This document shows positions 37,684-50,870 of a stretch of 64,000 nt of DNA, piece after piece (position 1 is the first letter of the stretch; every line of letters starts with the position of its first letter). This DNA is from Trichoplax adhaerens (taxonomy: Eukaryota; Placozoa; Uniplacotomia; Trichoplacea; Trichoplacidae). A program made the translations under genes and the position numbers. The notes under the pieces are model-generated. The model saw only the letters and a list, made by a program, of their open reading frames with translations. It searched no databases and was not told the DNA's origin. The stretch covers positions 425,643 through 489,642 of the forward strand of contig NW_002060964.1 in the NCBI RefSeq assembly GCF_000150275.1. The letters run 5' to 3'.

Positions 37684-40177
37684 TCGGCTGTCACGCTGGA
37701 ATCAAGTACAAATATAGATTTGTCTTTATTGAAATTTCTCCAAATAACTTCCTAGAAAAGATGGGGATTATTAGTTGATAGTAATGGAAATTCATTCATA
37801 ATATTACAAATTTTAAATCATTTGATATTTATACGGTAGATGCAGCGGATAGAAGTGGCCAACTGAAAATTTTAAGGCTAAAGTATCATTGTCAGGTTTA
37901 CGATGTCTCATCTTTCGCAAGTGTAATAGCCTCACCGTTATTTTTACATTTGCCAACATCAGCTTGGCTAAGCACTACCAGATTGCTATTTCGGAGGTGT
38001 CTATCTGCACAAGAAACTGCTTCTCAGTCGACACTATTTCTTCAACACAGGCCTGATTGGCCAATAATTTCTATTCTGTTGAGGATAAGAAAAGTGAATT
38101 CTTTCCAGAAAGACTGGCGCATAATAATTATTTATTTTAAAATTGACTACGATGTTGACTATTACGCCTTCCATTAGGGATTTACTCTATTTAATAACTC
38201 GAATTAGTGGATTATGAACCTTATCGGTTATTAGTATGATGTCGAGCAGCTACCGTAATAATCTACTAACGATACGCTAATCTCCCTAAATGATATATAT
38301 TTTCTGGGCTAACTGGTAAAAATTAAATTCTTAAGCGCCATAATAACTATGACAATCCTATCCTACTTTAAATAATTTGCCAACTGAGTTTTATTAGATG
38401 ATATTATATAGATTCTCAGATATTTTAATGATGGGATAGCACTGAATCTTGACCTATATGATTGGGGTATATCGCATGAACCGATTAGCAAATGGCAGAA
38501 AATTATGCTGATCATTCCAGCAATGCATTGGAATCCGTTATTGCCAATGGGGTGCTTTTTAGTACGTTATGACACTTATATTAATAATTTATTTCAATGT
38601 AGGTGTAGGGAATAGGAAGATATTGAATTGGTGGTTCCGTAGTGTTAAGTAGCATATCTTTAATGCCTTAAAACCGTTCAAAATGACTTCAAAATGTATA
38701 ACCGAAGGCAGAATGGTTCTGATACTGGAATTCTCTCCACATGCAATAAATTACAGTAGTTCAAGTGAGATATTCTAGATCTAATGCGATTACGGATAGA
38801 ACTTTGATAATATTCAACTGTAATGCCAGGAGTTTAGCACTTGAGTTAAATTCTTATTTAATTATGGAATTACTTATATGTGTTACAGTAGAATATAATA
38901 ATTGCTTAGTTAAATGCGATTAGTTACTCGTGCGCAGGGAAAATACCGTAATTTAATGTCCTTGCGTAGAGCGTGGAAGCGTGATAATTTTGCAACCATT
39001 ACTAGATAGGTAATGCGCTAGGATTTACAAGCGTTTGCATCGAGTACGGTAGATCGGTAGTTCTTCTTGTTAATAGTTTGTTGCTGTTCCGAATCGATAC
39101 TTGTAAAGAGGAAAAGTTAACTATTACAGAAATTATCGCGCTATCGTCACGGAAGCCAGTAACAACACTAGTCTCTCTTAGACATAACTGAACCCAAACT
39201 TTAATATAAAGTCAGTCAATTTATAGAAAATCTATATAAACATTAACTATCAGTTTATAAATAATATTACAAAACTAAGCATTTATCTGTTTAAAATATG
39301 TAAAATGTCGTAAACAATGTTATGTAAATACTTTCCTAGATAAACTATCTAATGCAATCTAAGTTACGACTACTACGCAGAAGTTACTCCGTAGCTATTA
39401 TAATTAGAGTTACAGTTGAAATAATAAAGCTTAATTCGGGTTTTAAATTCAGTTAATCTGATTTCTTATGAACCCATAAGAATTGAATCCACTACACCAA
39501 TCTTGTGACTGCTAGTCTATACCGTAGATATTTTTAATTGCCAACGATCTGATAATGAATAAGCTCTACGACACACTTCGCTTTTTTGTATGCGTTCTAC
39601 CCTTGAGATTGGCTTCGCAATGGTTACCATTGTATGGAATCTCTTTTGCTTACAACATTGGAGAAAAGCCAAAGAACAATGTCCTATGATTTTGTGATAA
39701 TTATTGCTATTGTTTCAATCAGTCTCTGGAGACTAAAAATTAGAAAAACTGGTTCTCAAAGCTACTAAAATTTTCGTGAAACTTGACCTTATGACACCGA
39801 GCACTTCTAAGAGGAAAACTAAAAGTTTCCAGTTAAGAGCCTATGAAGATACCGTTCTTAATTTGAATTAAATTCAGTGGCGATAATGATAAGTAATTGA
39901 GTCAGTGTTTCACTAATATATTTGTAAAGAGGCTTTAAAAGTTAAAGAAAAACTGCGTTGATAACGAATACTATCGAAGACAAGATAGAAATAAGACTAA
40001 AGTGGATACAAATACGGTTCTAAGGGCATTTGTGGAAGGTGAACAGGTAATATCCGGTGATCGCTGCGATGTTTTCTTCATGATCGATCGTTGGTCTTGT
40101 TCAGCCTCGATTCAAGTTTGTCCTCGTTTTGGTTGATATAAAATCCCGTAGAAGAATTTGGGAATAATAAGTCAAGT
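37684..40177. other. Region upstream of ENT-D, no gene supported
   Basis: Contains a 75-codon frame (37950-38177, +) and a 60-codon ATG-less open stretch around 39945-40125 (+) with a possible donor at CAG|GTAATA; neither shows a recognisable domain. Transporter exons other than the orphan fragment were not found. Confidence 0.35.
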
Positions 40178-43100
40178 ATGCTAGTCAAAGCCACTGAAGA
40201 TAAGCCAGTCGATAGGTAATGCTATCGATGTCGATGCTAGATAGTTTTGAAGAATTCCTTTTAACCAAGATAGGTCCGAGAAAAAGTACTGCTGTTTTGA
40301 ATGTTTCTCACTTTTTCCTTCTATTACCCAGTTTCAGATTGCTAGTAGAGCTGCATTGGCTAAAGTTATAGTACAAAATAGATCGGTCTGTCTAAATATT
40401 TTCCAATCAGCAATGCTTCAAAGTCTTAAAATCTGTAGTAATAGTTTATCATATTAATATAGATGATATCCTAGTAAGAAAGATGATTTCGTACTAATGA
40501 TGACCGTTAACATTTGCAATTTTTAATAGAAAATTATACAGCTATTACCAAGATTCATCTTCACTATGTCAATCGTTAGGACATAGAAATTACAACCACT
40601 CATCGAACATAGCATTGATAAATGTAGATAGCATTGCTAAAAGTATACTAAAATGCAGTCCTTATTTGTTTGGAGACTAAATTCCCTAGGATATTCAGAA
40701 TGAAACACTAGCGACAACAAATGCCTTTCAATTGCGGTTGAATAATGATGGCATTTTCCCGTTCGATTTCTATATCGTCTACCTAAAGTATACTAGGCCT
40801 TATATGGAGTCGTAAACTGTTATATATGTAGACATTAAAAGGAATTAGCTTTTGCATATATGCTAAAATAAGATGCTAATAAATCGAGTGATTAAGCAAA
40901 ATAGAATTAATGATCCGATTTATGAATTAGATAGCGATGAACGAATTATTATTCAACAGTTTATGTGCAAATTATGTATGATAATCGATCACGTCGTTTC
41001 TACTATCTTTGATGGGCTTGGAATTGCTAAGAGTACGATAGGATTATAAGCCGGCGATGGCTCATAATTTGGCTAATTACTTCTTTCATTAAAATTATAT
41101 CAATTTTATATCAGCATAAAGTTGTATTTAACTATCTGTTTCAGATATTATTTAGTTTACATCACCTTCGTTATACTTGGAATTGTGAGTGCGATGCCTA
41201 TACGAATTTTTATTTCTGCAGCATCGGTAAATATAAATAGAATTCCCTCTATTTCTGTTAACTTGCACTATTATGAGCTATATTCATTTTACTTGTTCAC
41301 TTTTCTATCCAACAATATGGGTGTTGCTATATTTGGGTAGTACTACGCGGTTAAACTGAAAGGTACGCCATATCAATATGCTGTTGAAAATTATATCATC
41401 TTGGCTTACAGTCTACCCTGTCCTCTTGGAAGTACTATCAACATATTCTTATTACGATCGTGAGTTAGCAGAACATCTATTTCTCACGTTAATTATCATT
41501 TTAGCTCTATTATAATATACTAGAACATTAATAATTCAACTACAATTACCTTGATCTTACGTAGAATCAATGTCAGAAAACGTATGACATTTTCTACCAT
41601 TATCTTAATAATCTCATTTATCATAACGGCAATTTTGGCTGAATTGGATACCTCAAAGTGTAAGACTTCCCTAACTAGTAAAAATATGATGCTATGTAAA
41701 TTGCTACCACCTACAGTCTTGATCAGAATTTAGTAATGCTCTCTTTTTATCGAGGTTCAACAGCCATCATAGGGTACCGTTTTAACATTAATAACTAGAG
41801 TGATTACTATTCTAAATAAATTGGACTGATTAAAAAATGTGCTTTCATTATCATAAATGAACTTGTGATTGCAGCACTCATCTAATTTTCTGTATTTTAA
41901 TCCTCATTTACGATTTATAAGAATTCGTTTAAAAATATACCGACTTACTACTGCCACATAACTATAGCTAATGAAAATCAATTCTTTACAGGGAAAGGAA
42001 CCTTTATTATCCTAACTATTGCTACCGTCGCTTTCAGCAGTTGTAAGTATATACTTATATAAAAAATAGTAATAATTTGCTGTCTTAGTGCGCTATCAAA
42101 TGAAATAGTATAAGCTGAATTGCTCTCTCAGTTATAGTGCTTATTATTACAGTACTTTTGCTATCTTGGTGCTATCTATTATAAGTTAATAAACGACAAC
42201 ACTATTCAATAAAAACTTTACATCCTCAGCAGCTCATGCCTATTGCTGAATTGTAAGTTTTTAAAATTGGCCAAATTCTTCTTTTGAATAAGCTGTAGGA
42301 ATGATAGAATTTATAGCATAATTTCAAAAAGACCAGCGAATCTTAATGTAGTCTTTTTTACTAATAAGCCCCCAAAATTGAAGGGGTACATTCCCTTAAA
42401 ACTATTGTAAGCATAATTGTTGCTATACGTGTATGGTATTCATAGGATACTATGCATTTAGTTTATCCTTTGTAGGCTAATTCTGAATACTAATTTTTAT
42501 AGTAAATGAAAATTGATAATAACCGTGATTAAAATGATTTTATTATACTTCTTAATCGCTGATTATTCAAATGATTTTTTTTCTTGCGCTCATCCTTGTC
42601 TGCTTCCTTGTACATGACTAACTTTTTTTCTTAATTGATGCATGATAACATACGCAATACAAATTATATCAAAGTGTTTGGAACTACCGTTTACTTATCC
42701 AGCCTTCATGGATTGTCTAGCATATTTCCTAAAGAATATTCACAAGCTGTACAAATTGGCCAAGTAAGCATTAAATACAAAAGTACTGAGTAAATAAGTG
42801 TAATCGTATTGAAATCAAGAGTATCTATTTATAAATTATCGCTATTCTTCATCGTTTCGTTCTAATCCTGGAATATTCACTGTAATTTGTAGCTACAGTC
42901 ATTCTGCTTAAATTATTTATAACCTGAAATATTCCTCTTGTAGGCTGTGTGTGGTGTCTTTACTGCAGCGGTAAATGTCCTATCCATAATCGGTATGTTA
43001 CTCTATAAGCTTTAACATTGATCTGGAGTATATAGCATTGATTTCCACCTAAATTATATCACTAACTTACCTTCATCCAGATTATCTATCAATAACTCAC

Positions 43101-45387
43101 TTACACGTACACATAAAATTTTGTCTATATTGTACTATGATAGTTGAAATTATGAAAAATTAAAATTGAATACTTAAATAAATAGAGCAATTAGCATCGT
43201 AATTGAGGATTGACTTCTTCAAGCTCGCCTTCTATTCCGCTATACAAGTGAAGTTAAATGCAAACTAGATGTCATAAGTAGTATTGGAAAGTAATATGTT
43301 TAGTATCACTTATCGATGTAATTAATCAACTTTACGAATTTGCCTGCAGTCAGCTTGTAGCAAATGATCATTAGAGCTTATACCTAATTTTTTGAGAAGC
43401 ATTCATATCACTGGTTCCATCATTTCGATACTGAATAGCGATCCTAGTTACTGTCAGGAATTGATTATTATGATTATAATTAATCTATTCAGTATGGCAT
43501 TCCGTAAGACATAGCGGCGTTGGATATTTCTGCAGCGGAATAATCATACTACTCCTGGCCTTGATTATTCAACTGTTGCTTAAGAAGAATGTTAGTTTAC
43601 GTATTACTAATGATTATACTTGAATGGAATTAAAATATGATAAATAAATTATTACAAATATTCTTCATTGGGCAACTAATGATTAAATGTCAATAAGTTT
43701 ATTTCGGATTTTATTTTAGGCATTTGCTAGATCATATATGGAAAAAAATTTGGAATACGGTCAGAAATACCTTCATTCATTAGATTCATTAATTACAATA
43801 GGCCAATTTTTATGAAGTATCAAGCATCATCCATTTGTTGCAGCTATTATTATTTTGTAACCCTTTGCTTGATGGGACTATTCGAAAATTACTCTATCTT
43901 CCTTTTTATAACAGATGTGCAGCAGAAAATGAAGCAGGACAGAGATGATGATCAATTTTGTAGTGAATCTGATGAAGAGTTTGACCATATAAAGTACGAC
44001 AAGAGTACTATTAAACGTGTTATGTATATTACAAGAAAGGTAAAGAAAAAAAGATTGAATGCGTTATCATTTGCAGTTATTTTTTATGGAAAGATAGAAT
44101 GTATCAATATATCCCTATTTTATTCCAGATATGGCCAATACTCTTAGCTCTTTTTCTATGCTATATAGTCACACATATGGTTTATCCATCTATTACCACT
44201 CGCATTTTTTCTATTCATAAAGAAAGTCATGGCCCATTAACAGGTATATCTGCGCTAATTACATAATCTTGAAATATTAGCATTAACCACATATTCAATT
44301 GATTTCAATAGCCCAATGATGCTATAATTTCTTTACTTGTTAATAATAGTAGACACAATAAACGTTTATATTTCAACTATGAAACTTTATATCGACAATT
44401 TAGTATTTCTTTCAAAGTTCTACGTTCTATAATCTTGAGTTTATGTATTACTATAAATGAGTATGCGGGGAAAAAAGTAAGCAGATGAATTCGCATTTAG
44501 TGTCATGATATTTAAGTCATAACTTGGCTATGGTATCTAATGTTGTAGATTGTATTGTCTAAATTGTGATACCTTTTTAATTATGTCAGGGAGATTATTT
44601 ATACCAGTCGCATGCTTTCTGGTATATGCAATAGCTGATTTAGTTGGCCGTATTATTTCTGGATGGATATTAATGGTTGGTTAAACAGTATTTTACATAA
44701 ATTGAGGAATTTATTATTTAATAGAATTTTGATGAGGATATTCTAACTTGACTCATACTTTTTATTGCATGGACATCGATCTGTCTAGCCAAACTATAAT
44801 CAAGGCCTATCTCTGTTATTTTTGGCTGCATGCAGATTTATTCTTGTTCCACTCTTCATATACTGTAATGTCCAACCACGAAAGCATTTATCGGTTAAAA
44901 TTCATAGCGATGTTGTTTATATTATATTGATACTGGTGCTAGGTCTTTCTCAAGGCTACGTGAAAACCTTAACGACAATGTATGCTCCAAAGTAAGTCCA
45001 GGACCCAAAATAATGACTACTTAGTGCTATTTATGACAAATATATTAATTGAGCAAAACCTAGTATATTCTACTATTTGTAATTAATTTTTACATGAATG
45101 TATCTTACTGTTAAAGAATATAATTTTCTAACAGTATTTTTAATATTAGAAAATATTTAAATATCAAAATAATGTGCCCACATTCAGAATATCTTTGCAT
45201 TTATAGATGATAAATGATCTTATTTCTAGAAAGAGATTGTAATTAGTATCTTTTATATGTAATATTCTTATTTAGGTTGGTCCATTCTCGATTTAAAGAA
45301 GCTACAGGAGCAATGGTTTATTTCTGTATTACTATTGCATATATTGTTAGTTCATTGATGGCATTCGGGGTCAGCGCAATACCTTAG
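40178..45387 (+). CDS. Equilibrative nucleoside transporter ENT-D (SLC29 family)
   Basis: Predicted nucleoside/nucleobase carrier, 433 aa in 14 exons: 40178-40215, 41145-41226, 41341-41459, 41565-41659, 41992-42042, 42675-42763, 42944-42992, 43493-43590, 43720-43759, 43915-44039, 44129-44243, 44590-44675, 44789-44991, 45276-45387. Exon 1 (38 nt, MLVKATEDKPVDR) was chosen because it has an ATG, a GTAATG donor, the required phase 2 and the same size as ENT-E's exon. TM1 reads GIVSAMPIRIFISA, with I-R in place of W-N. TM5 has YLSSLHGLSSIFPKEYSQ. The loop is acidic (DRDDDQ, ESDEEFD). The TM8-type exon keeps AIADLVGRIISGW. Exon 13 has FILVPLFIYCNVQPRKHL. The C-terminus ends AFGVSAIP. Intron 12 uses a GTTGGT donor. 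Confidence 0.9.
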
Positions 45388-46550
45388 TTTATTAATATTG
45401 AGACATTAACTATAACGGAAAATATCAATGAAATGAGATGAATTTTTACATCTTCATCATTAAAACATTTATTTTTTGTTTTATAACTGCGGTATGGTTT
45501 ATGTGTATAACAATTAGATCATCAGACAGTAGAGTGATATACTATAGGTTCTATTCTTAGACAAGGTTTAAGTATCAAATTTCCAATTAAATTTTGAGAA
45601 TAATCAACTTTTTATTTTACGGTAAAGCTATATAGCTTATAGCAGAATAGCTTGTTAATGTGCTTCAATATCTTATCACCAGTTAAGCTTGCAAAGTCAA
45701 CCTGTACATAAATTCTTTGCTAGTTAATCTGTATCATTGACGCAACATTGAAAATAGGAAACGTTATGATAATCTAAAATGACGAAAAATAAAGTTTATT
45801 TTGTAAAGTTTAATTTATTTGAAGTATATTAGAAAACATTTGGAAATTTACCATCATGGAATATGAAATCGATAGCTTCGAAACAGCGTGATTTGGGCTA
45901 ACGAAACCCATTCTCTATTTATTTATATTTGCAATCTCTAGCTATCTACGGATTTATAGTAGATCTACTGCGGTAATGTAACTTAAGATACAATAAATAA
46001 AATGAATTGATTTCCTTTTTATTGAAAATTTTTATTTTAATGAGATGGTTATGTTAAGTTAAATTTATTTAATTTTTTTTTAATTTGCTGTGTCGAAGGA
46101 TATTTGATCTTTGATCATTGTTTAGTATTAGAATCCTGATAGGTCAAATAAAAGTTGATTAAAAGGCTATGTTATGGCATTCTGCAAAAAAATTTTGAAT
46201 TCTTGAATTATAACCTAATTGCAGTATGTAAAAGATTAGTAAATGTTCTATCATAAATACTTGTAGCCAAATACAATTTAATTAGCGACTGCAATATATA
46301 GTACATTTTTGGCGAAAAACGTTAACGTGTCTACTTTGTCTAAACTATGATTTATCATTGTTAGATAGCTAGTCTGTAAGTTTTATTAATTATCACATTG
46401 TTACAATTCTCGTTTGTAACTAGAAAATGGGTCTTAAACACTATCTTCACTAGTACTTGTGTTCCTGTAATGTAACTAGTATTGTGATTGTAGACTGTTA
46501 GCCATCTTTAGTATAATATACGGTAGATATTATCCTACGAGATATTTGGT
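45388..46550. other. ENT-D downstream region
   Basis: AT-rich, no coding segment or RNA gene recognised before the third repeat copy. Confidence 0.4.
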
Positions 46551-47014
46551 AGCTATAACTATAGACTATTGTGGTATAGACTTTATGCTAGAGTACAGAT
46601 GACTATATACAGTAAGGAATTGAGTTACTAATAAGGCTATAGGTAAAATAGAAAGTTAAATCATATATTAGGATATGGTTAATTCATTGTACTTTGGCTA
46701 GTGTGAATAATGTCTACGTAAGCACTGTAGTCTTATCCATATTGGATTAATGATGGTCCGCAGTAGAATAGTCTTCCTAAGAATAATTTAACTATGTGTA
46801 AAATAAGGTAAAAGGTTGCCATGCGGATTGTAGCTGCGAATGCTACGGAAAGTATAAAAGCATGCAACTTTAGATTATTCAGTTAGTTCGTTCTAGAAGT
46901 CTTTAGTAGTAGTATTCGGTTAGAGTAGAGCTGTGAGTAGCTAATCTTTGTATAAGATTCAATAAAGCCCTTATTTTTCTAAATTTGGAATTTCGTGATT
47001 GGTATATATCACAG
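46551..47014 (-). mobile_element. Dispersed repeat family, copy 3 (complete, inverted)
   Basis: Read on the minus strand it starts CTGTGATATATACCAATCAC at 47014 and ends TAGCTACCAAATATCT at 46551. It follows copy 2 almost base for base through the shared landmarks. The reading frame resembling copy 1 (AFILSVAFAATIRMATF) has an in-frame TAA after QYG but ends at the same TAA position as copies 1 and 2. No direct flanking repeats were recognised. Confidence 0.85.
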
Positions 47015-48220
47015 TTCCCAACTAACTTAGATACCTATCGTAGTTTAACTAACTCTCGACTACACAAATAAGCTACTAATGAGTAATAGGTTTAAATACT
47101 TCACTTTATTTACGTTAAGCTTAGACTTAAAATGTACTAAAGAAAAACGTAAGAATATTCTTAGCAATAATAGTCAAGTGATCCTGCAAGTGACGAAATG
47201 GAGCTGAGCAGCTAAGCTAGTGCTCAGCTTTTTATAGTCTCAGCCTACGCCGATGGTGCACTTATGAATATTCTTGACATAGCGACTTACACTGTATAGT
47301 ATACATATCCTAGTATATCGGTGAGAATATTTATCTGTTGAGTCGCTTAAGCCATTCCGTAATAAACGTTGAAAGTTAACATGATACAATTTGCTAGAAA
47401 TATTCCTGTAATTTTCTTCTTACAAGAATATCTTGAGTTCCAAACGGTAAAGGCACAATGTTTCTTATTCGAAATCCCACCGCTACCACCAATTGTTACA
47501 CACATATTGTAAAATATGTACGAATTAATATACATAGTTAATGTGCTTAAGCGTATTTTAAAGAATTGAGAGAAGTTCATTTACAATAATATTTATAGTT
47601 TAATTTGGAATGGAATCAAAAGGTAACATCTGCTGTAACTTACGCGATTAATTTCGATAGTTTAATTATGATTACTTTGCAATAGAATAAAACTTATGAT
47701 TCTAACGCTATAAAACCATAGATTGTTCTGAGTAGCCTATCCTGCAGTTCGTTAGTCTAGTTGGTCAAAGTGTAGAAGTAGAGCTGTAATTGAATTAGGA
47801 TGCTCAGTAATTGTGAGCAGTTTTAAATTATCTTAATAGTTTAGTTAATTGAAGCCGTATACATTGCTCTCTTGTCATACTTTGATTGTATTTCAGTGCT
47901 TGCTGTCTTTAAAAAGCACCTTTTCCTATGTCATATTGTCTTAAATCAGAATTATTTCATTTCTAGCAAATTTCAAAATTCTTTTTTTCAATTATCTCTG
48001 TGGCAGATTGAGAAATTATATTAAATTCAACACTGTTGAAAGAATAACTGCATGCAGTACAAAATTAATGCATTTCTTAGTCATTGATAATTTTGGAAAC
48101 TAGCAATATAGGTAATTTCAATTTTAGTTTTACTCCCAATAAAAATTACAAAATTCGACTTAAGCATTTACTAAATACCGTGTACAATTCAATTTATCAG
48201 CAAATTTTCAGATTATAAAA
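47015..48220. other. Intergenic, no gene supported
   Basis: A 77-codon minus-strand frame (47347-47580) and a short near-perfect stem (GAGCTGAGCAGCTAAGCTAG then TGCTCAGCT near 47200-47230) are the only features. Nothing family-like. Confidence 0.4.
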
Positions 48221-49319
48221 TATGCGTAATCGATGTATTAAACCAGCTATTTCTCTGCAGATAAATAGCTGGCAAGAAAAGGCGATAGACTATTATCAAT
48301 CTAGAAACCTAGATGATGCAATCTCTTATTGTACTGAAATATTAGAAAATATTTAAAAAGTATGCAGAAGATCTCTTTATCTTAATCGACTTCAATTTGA
48401 TGTTTATTTACTTATTGGTGAAATCCAGATAATACGATATAAATGGATGAAGCAGAACAATTCAATAAAAAAGCGCAAAATGTAGCTGATAGGCTGCAGG
48501 AAGAAATGTTAATTACTCAATATTTAGACAGAAATGGCAATATGAAGCGATCACTAGGTGATTGGAATGGGGAATTAGAAGTTTATAATAAATTAATAGA
48601 TATAAATTTGGATTGCTTAGACAAAAAAATTTAAGTATTCGCAATTCAAATGAAATTATAGGAACTGTTTATTGCGCTCAAGGTAGCTATGAAGAAGCTT
48701 TTACCAAGTATGAGAAATTGCTCAAGATTAAATTATTACTCCATGCTCACAATCTTCCTGAGGTTGCCAAATCTCATAACAAGATTGGAAAGGTGTATTG
48801 TAATCGGACAAAATATGCAGAGGCTATTTCTATACAAGAGATTTCGCTTAAAATTCAACTGTCAGTCTTTGATTCCATTCTGATGTTGCGGTACCCTACA
48901 TCAGCTGTGGCCTTTTCATCAAGGTCAAAATAAAGAGACGATTTCAATGTATGAGAAGTTGCCCAAGATCCAATTGTCACTCTTTGATTCCAATCGTCCA
49001 GAAATTGCCAAGTTCCACAATAACATTGGTCTCATCTATTTCAATCAAGGCAAGTATGGAATGGCAATTTCGATGCATGAGAAATCACCTCAAATTCGGT
49101 AGATAACTTTGGATCATAATCATCATGATATTGTTACAACATATGGCAGCTATAATATATGGTAATATTGGTCTCATTGTTTCTAAACAAGGCATGCATG
49201 AAGAGGCTGTTTCCATGCATAAGAAGTCACTTAAAATTCGATTATCAGTATACGATCACAATTATATTAGCTTTATGACAATTTTGATTATTAATACTGG
49301 CTTAATTTTATTGAAATAA
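48221..49319 (+). pseudogene. Broken tetratricopeptide-repeat gene (kinesin light chain / nephrocystin-3 style)
   Basis: An intronless coding relic. From ATG 48221 it reads AIDYYQSRNLDDAISYCTEI, then hits TAA at 48354. Reading moves between frames near 48440, 48605 and 48880, and TAG stops it again at 49100. Repeated 42-residue units are plain: NSNEIIGTVYCAQGSYEEA, SHNKIGKVYCNRTKYAEA, FHNNIGLIYFNQGKYGMA and NIGLIVSKQGMHEEAVSMH, each followed by an EKSLKIQLSVFD-like helix. This is the TPR_12 pattern of kinesin light chain-like proteins. At least four breaks in 1.1 kb rule out a working product. Intact relatives would bind proteins through stacked TPR helices. Confidence 0.85.
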
Positions 49320-50266
49320 TAAGAGCTATGAAAACAGGCAGAAATTTTGGGTATTTTATACTTAAAGTAGATTACACCGTCATTATCTTACTGTTTTAAT
49401 TATCATATACTACGAGCGTCATTCTTACATAATTTGGAATGAATGGTCTGCCTGATTTGAACGAATAAATTTGATACTACGCTGGAGCTTATATGCACAT
49501 TGCTCAATCATCAAACGAGTATTTTTATAGATAATTTTAAGAACCGGTGAATTGACCATTTTCTTCATTTAATGTCATAGCTAGGACAATATCACTATGT
49601 ATTAGTATCGATCTGCCTCAAAATTTGTAAATTCGAAAACAGCTATGCATATTCCGATTTAATTTCTGTAATTTTAAGAAAATTAAATCATTATAACTAT
49701 ACGCATATCTTTCTACTACAACGCAGCTTTGAAAAAGGATGTTTTATTATATTATGGAATGAAATAAAGATTTAAAATAGTAGATGTGATTAATTTCATT
49801 ATGACACGAAGTTTGATCTAACTATGCGAGTACTCAAGAAAGGTTTAATTTAGATGAGGCTAAAAATATCATCATTACATTATTTTATCTTTCAAAGGTT
49901 GCTAGTATTCATCGTCATGAATCAATTTTGATATATTTCTCGTATCATGATTGATGATAAAAGGATCTAGGATTGTTATTATGAAATAAGCGAAATTTTT
50001 ACATGCGCGCATATTATATTTCGCATTGATGGCTATAAAATGCCATTATCTGCTTATTAATCCTTGTCTAATATAATGCTTTTCGATAGTTACTAATCTT
50101 GTTATAGTAGCCACAGATCAATTTACTGTATTTTTGTTTTGATATATGTTTAACGTTGCAAATAGTAATTTACTATCGTATGATAGGTCATGTGGGAAAA
50201 ATTCCTTGCATTGTCTCCTGTTTGCATGCACCGTCAGGCTCTACTGATATTTTAATTTTTATTTAG
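49320..50266. other. Spacer between TPR relic and ENT relic
   Basis: No exon recognised; looked in particular for a transporter exon 13 upstream of the relic at 50267 and found none. Confidence 0.35.
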
Positions 50267-50378
50267 GTGTGTTCAAGCTCAATTTAATGAATCGGCATAA
50301 ATATTAACTTTTATTGCTTTTAATGTTGAAATGACTACTGGTGCAGTACGATCATTTGGAATAAATGTGCTCACTTAT
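50267..50378 (+). pseudogene. Orphan copy of an ENT last exon
   Basis: A preserved acceptor (TTTATTTAG) is followed by CVQAQFNES, then in-frame TAA where the family has A-G, then TTGAVRSFGINVL in the same frame. Length and layout match exon 14 of ENT-E (RVRARFSESAG...) and the copy at 62426. The stop at the ESAG site and lack of an upstream exon 13 show it is dead. Confidence 0.8.
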
Positions 50379-50404
50379 TTCAATAAGCAGTCAAATTATT
50401 TTTT

Positions 50405-50870
50405 CAGCTAAACTTAGTAGTGAAAATATTTGAGATTACAGTCAATATTGCTGTACTTCAGCACAAAATCTTAGTATTATAACAATTACACGGAGTAATA
50501 TGGACTAAATCAGATTTCTGCCAAGTTTTTCACCATGAAAAATTCATTATTTTGAGATTCTTGCGTAGATAAGTGTTAAAGATTTTGAATATCTTGTATT
50601 TCTACTCTTACATGTCCCACCATATACTCGACAGCAATGCAGTTCTTTAAATCATCTGAACCTTTAATCCTTTAAATTTGATAACTCTAATTATCTAGAA
50701 TAAAAATAACAATAGCTTTATACCTGATTATTTATCGTAATTATATTCTTGTAAGGGACCTTGTATTAGTTCATTGGCGTAAAAGAATTTACCGGCTTCA
50801 AATAAGTGGTATTGATTGAATTACTAAAATTAATAATTTATTGATTTTTTAATTAAGTTTTCCTTCTTCA
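50405..50870. repeat. Segment similar to ENT-E 3' flank (60698-61150)
   Basis: AGCTAAACTTAGTAGTGAAA and TTTGAGATTACAGTC here match AGCTAAGGTTTATAGTGAAA and TTTGAGATTATAGTC at 60717. Near the far end, TTCATTGGCGTAAAAG and AAAATTAATAATTTATTG match TTCAATGGCGCAACCG and AGAATTAATAATTTATTG near 61070-61140. The middle is weakly alignable. Together with the exon-14 relic it indicates an old duplication of the ENT-E 3' end. Confidence 0.5.

Noticed and set aside
39945-40125. ATG-less ~60-codon open stretch with a possible donor, just before ENT-D
   Set aside because: No recognisable domain and no phase-compatible acceptor; ENT-D's first exon at 40178 does not need it.
43812-44147. 111-codon plus-strand frame taken as one gene
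   Set aside because: It is ENT-D exon 10 (43915-44039) read through both flanking introns; the outer parts are intronic.
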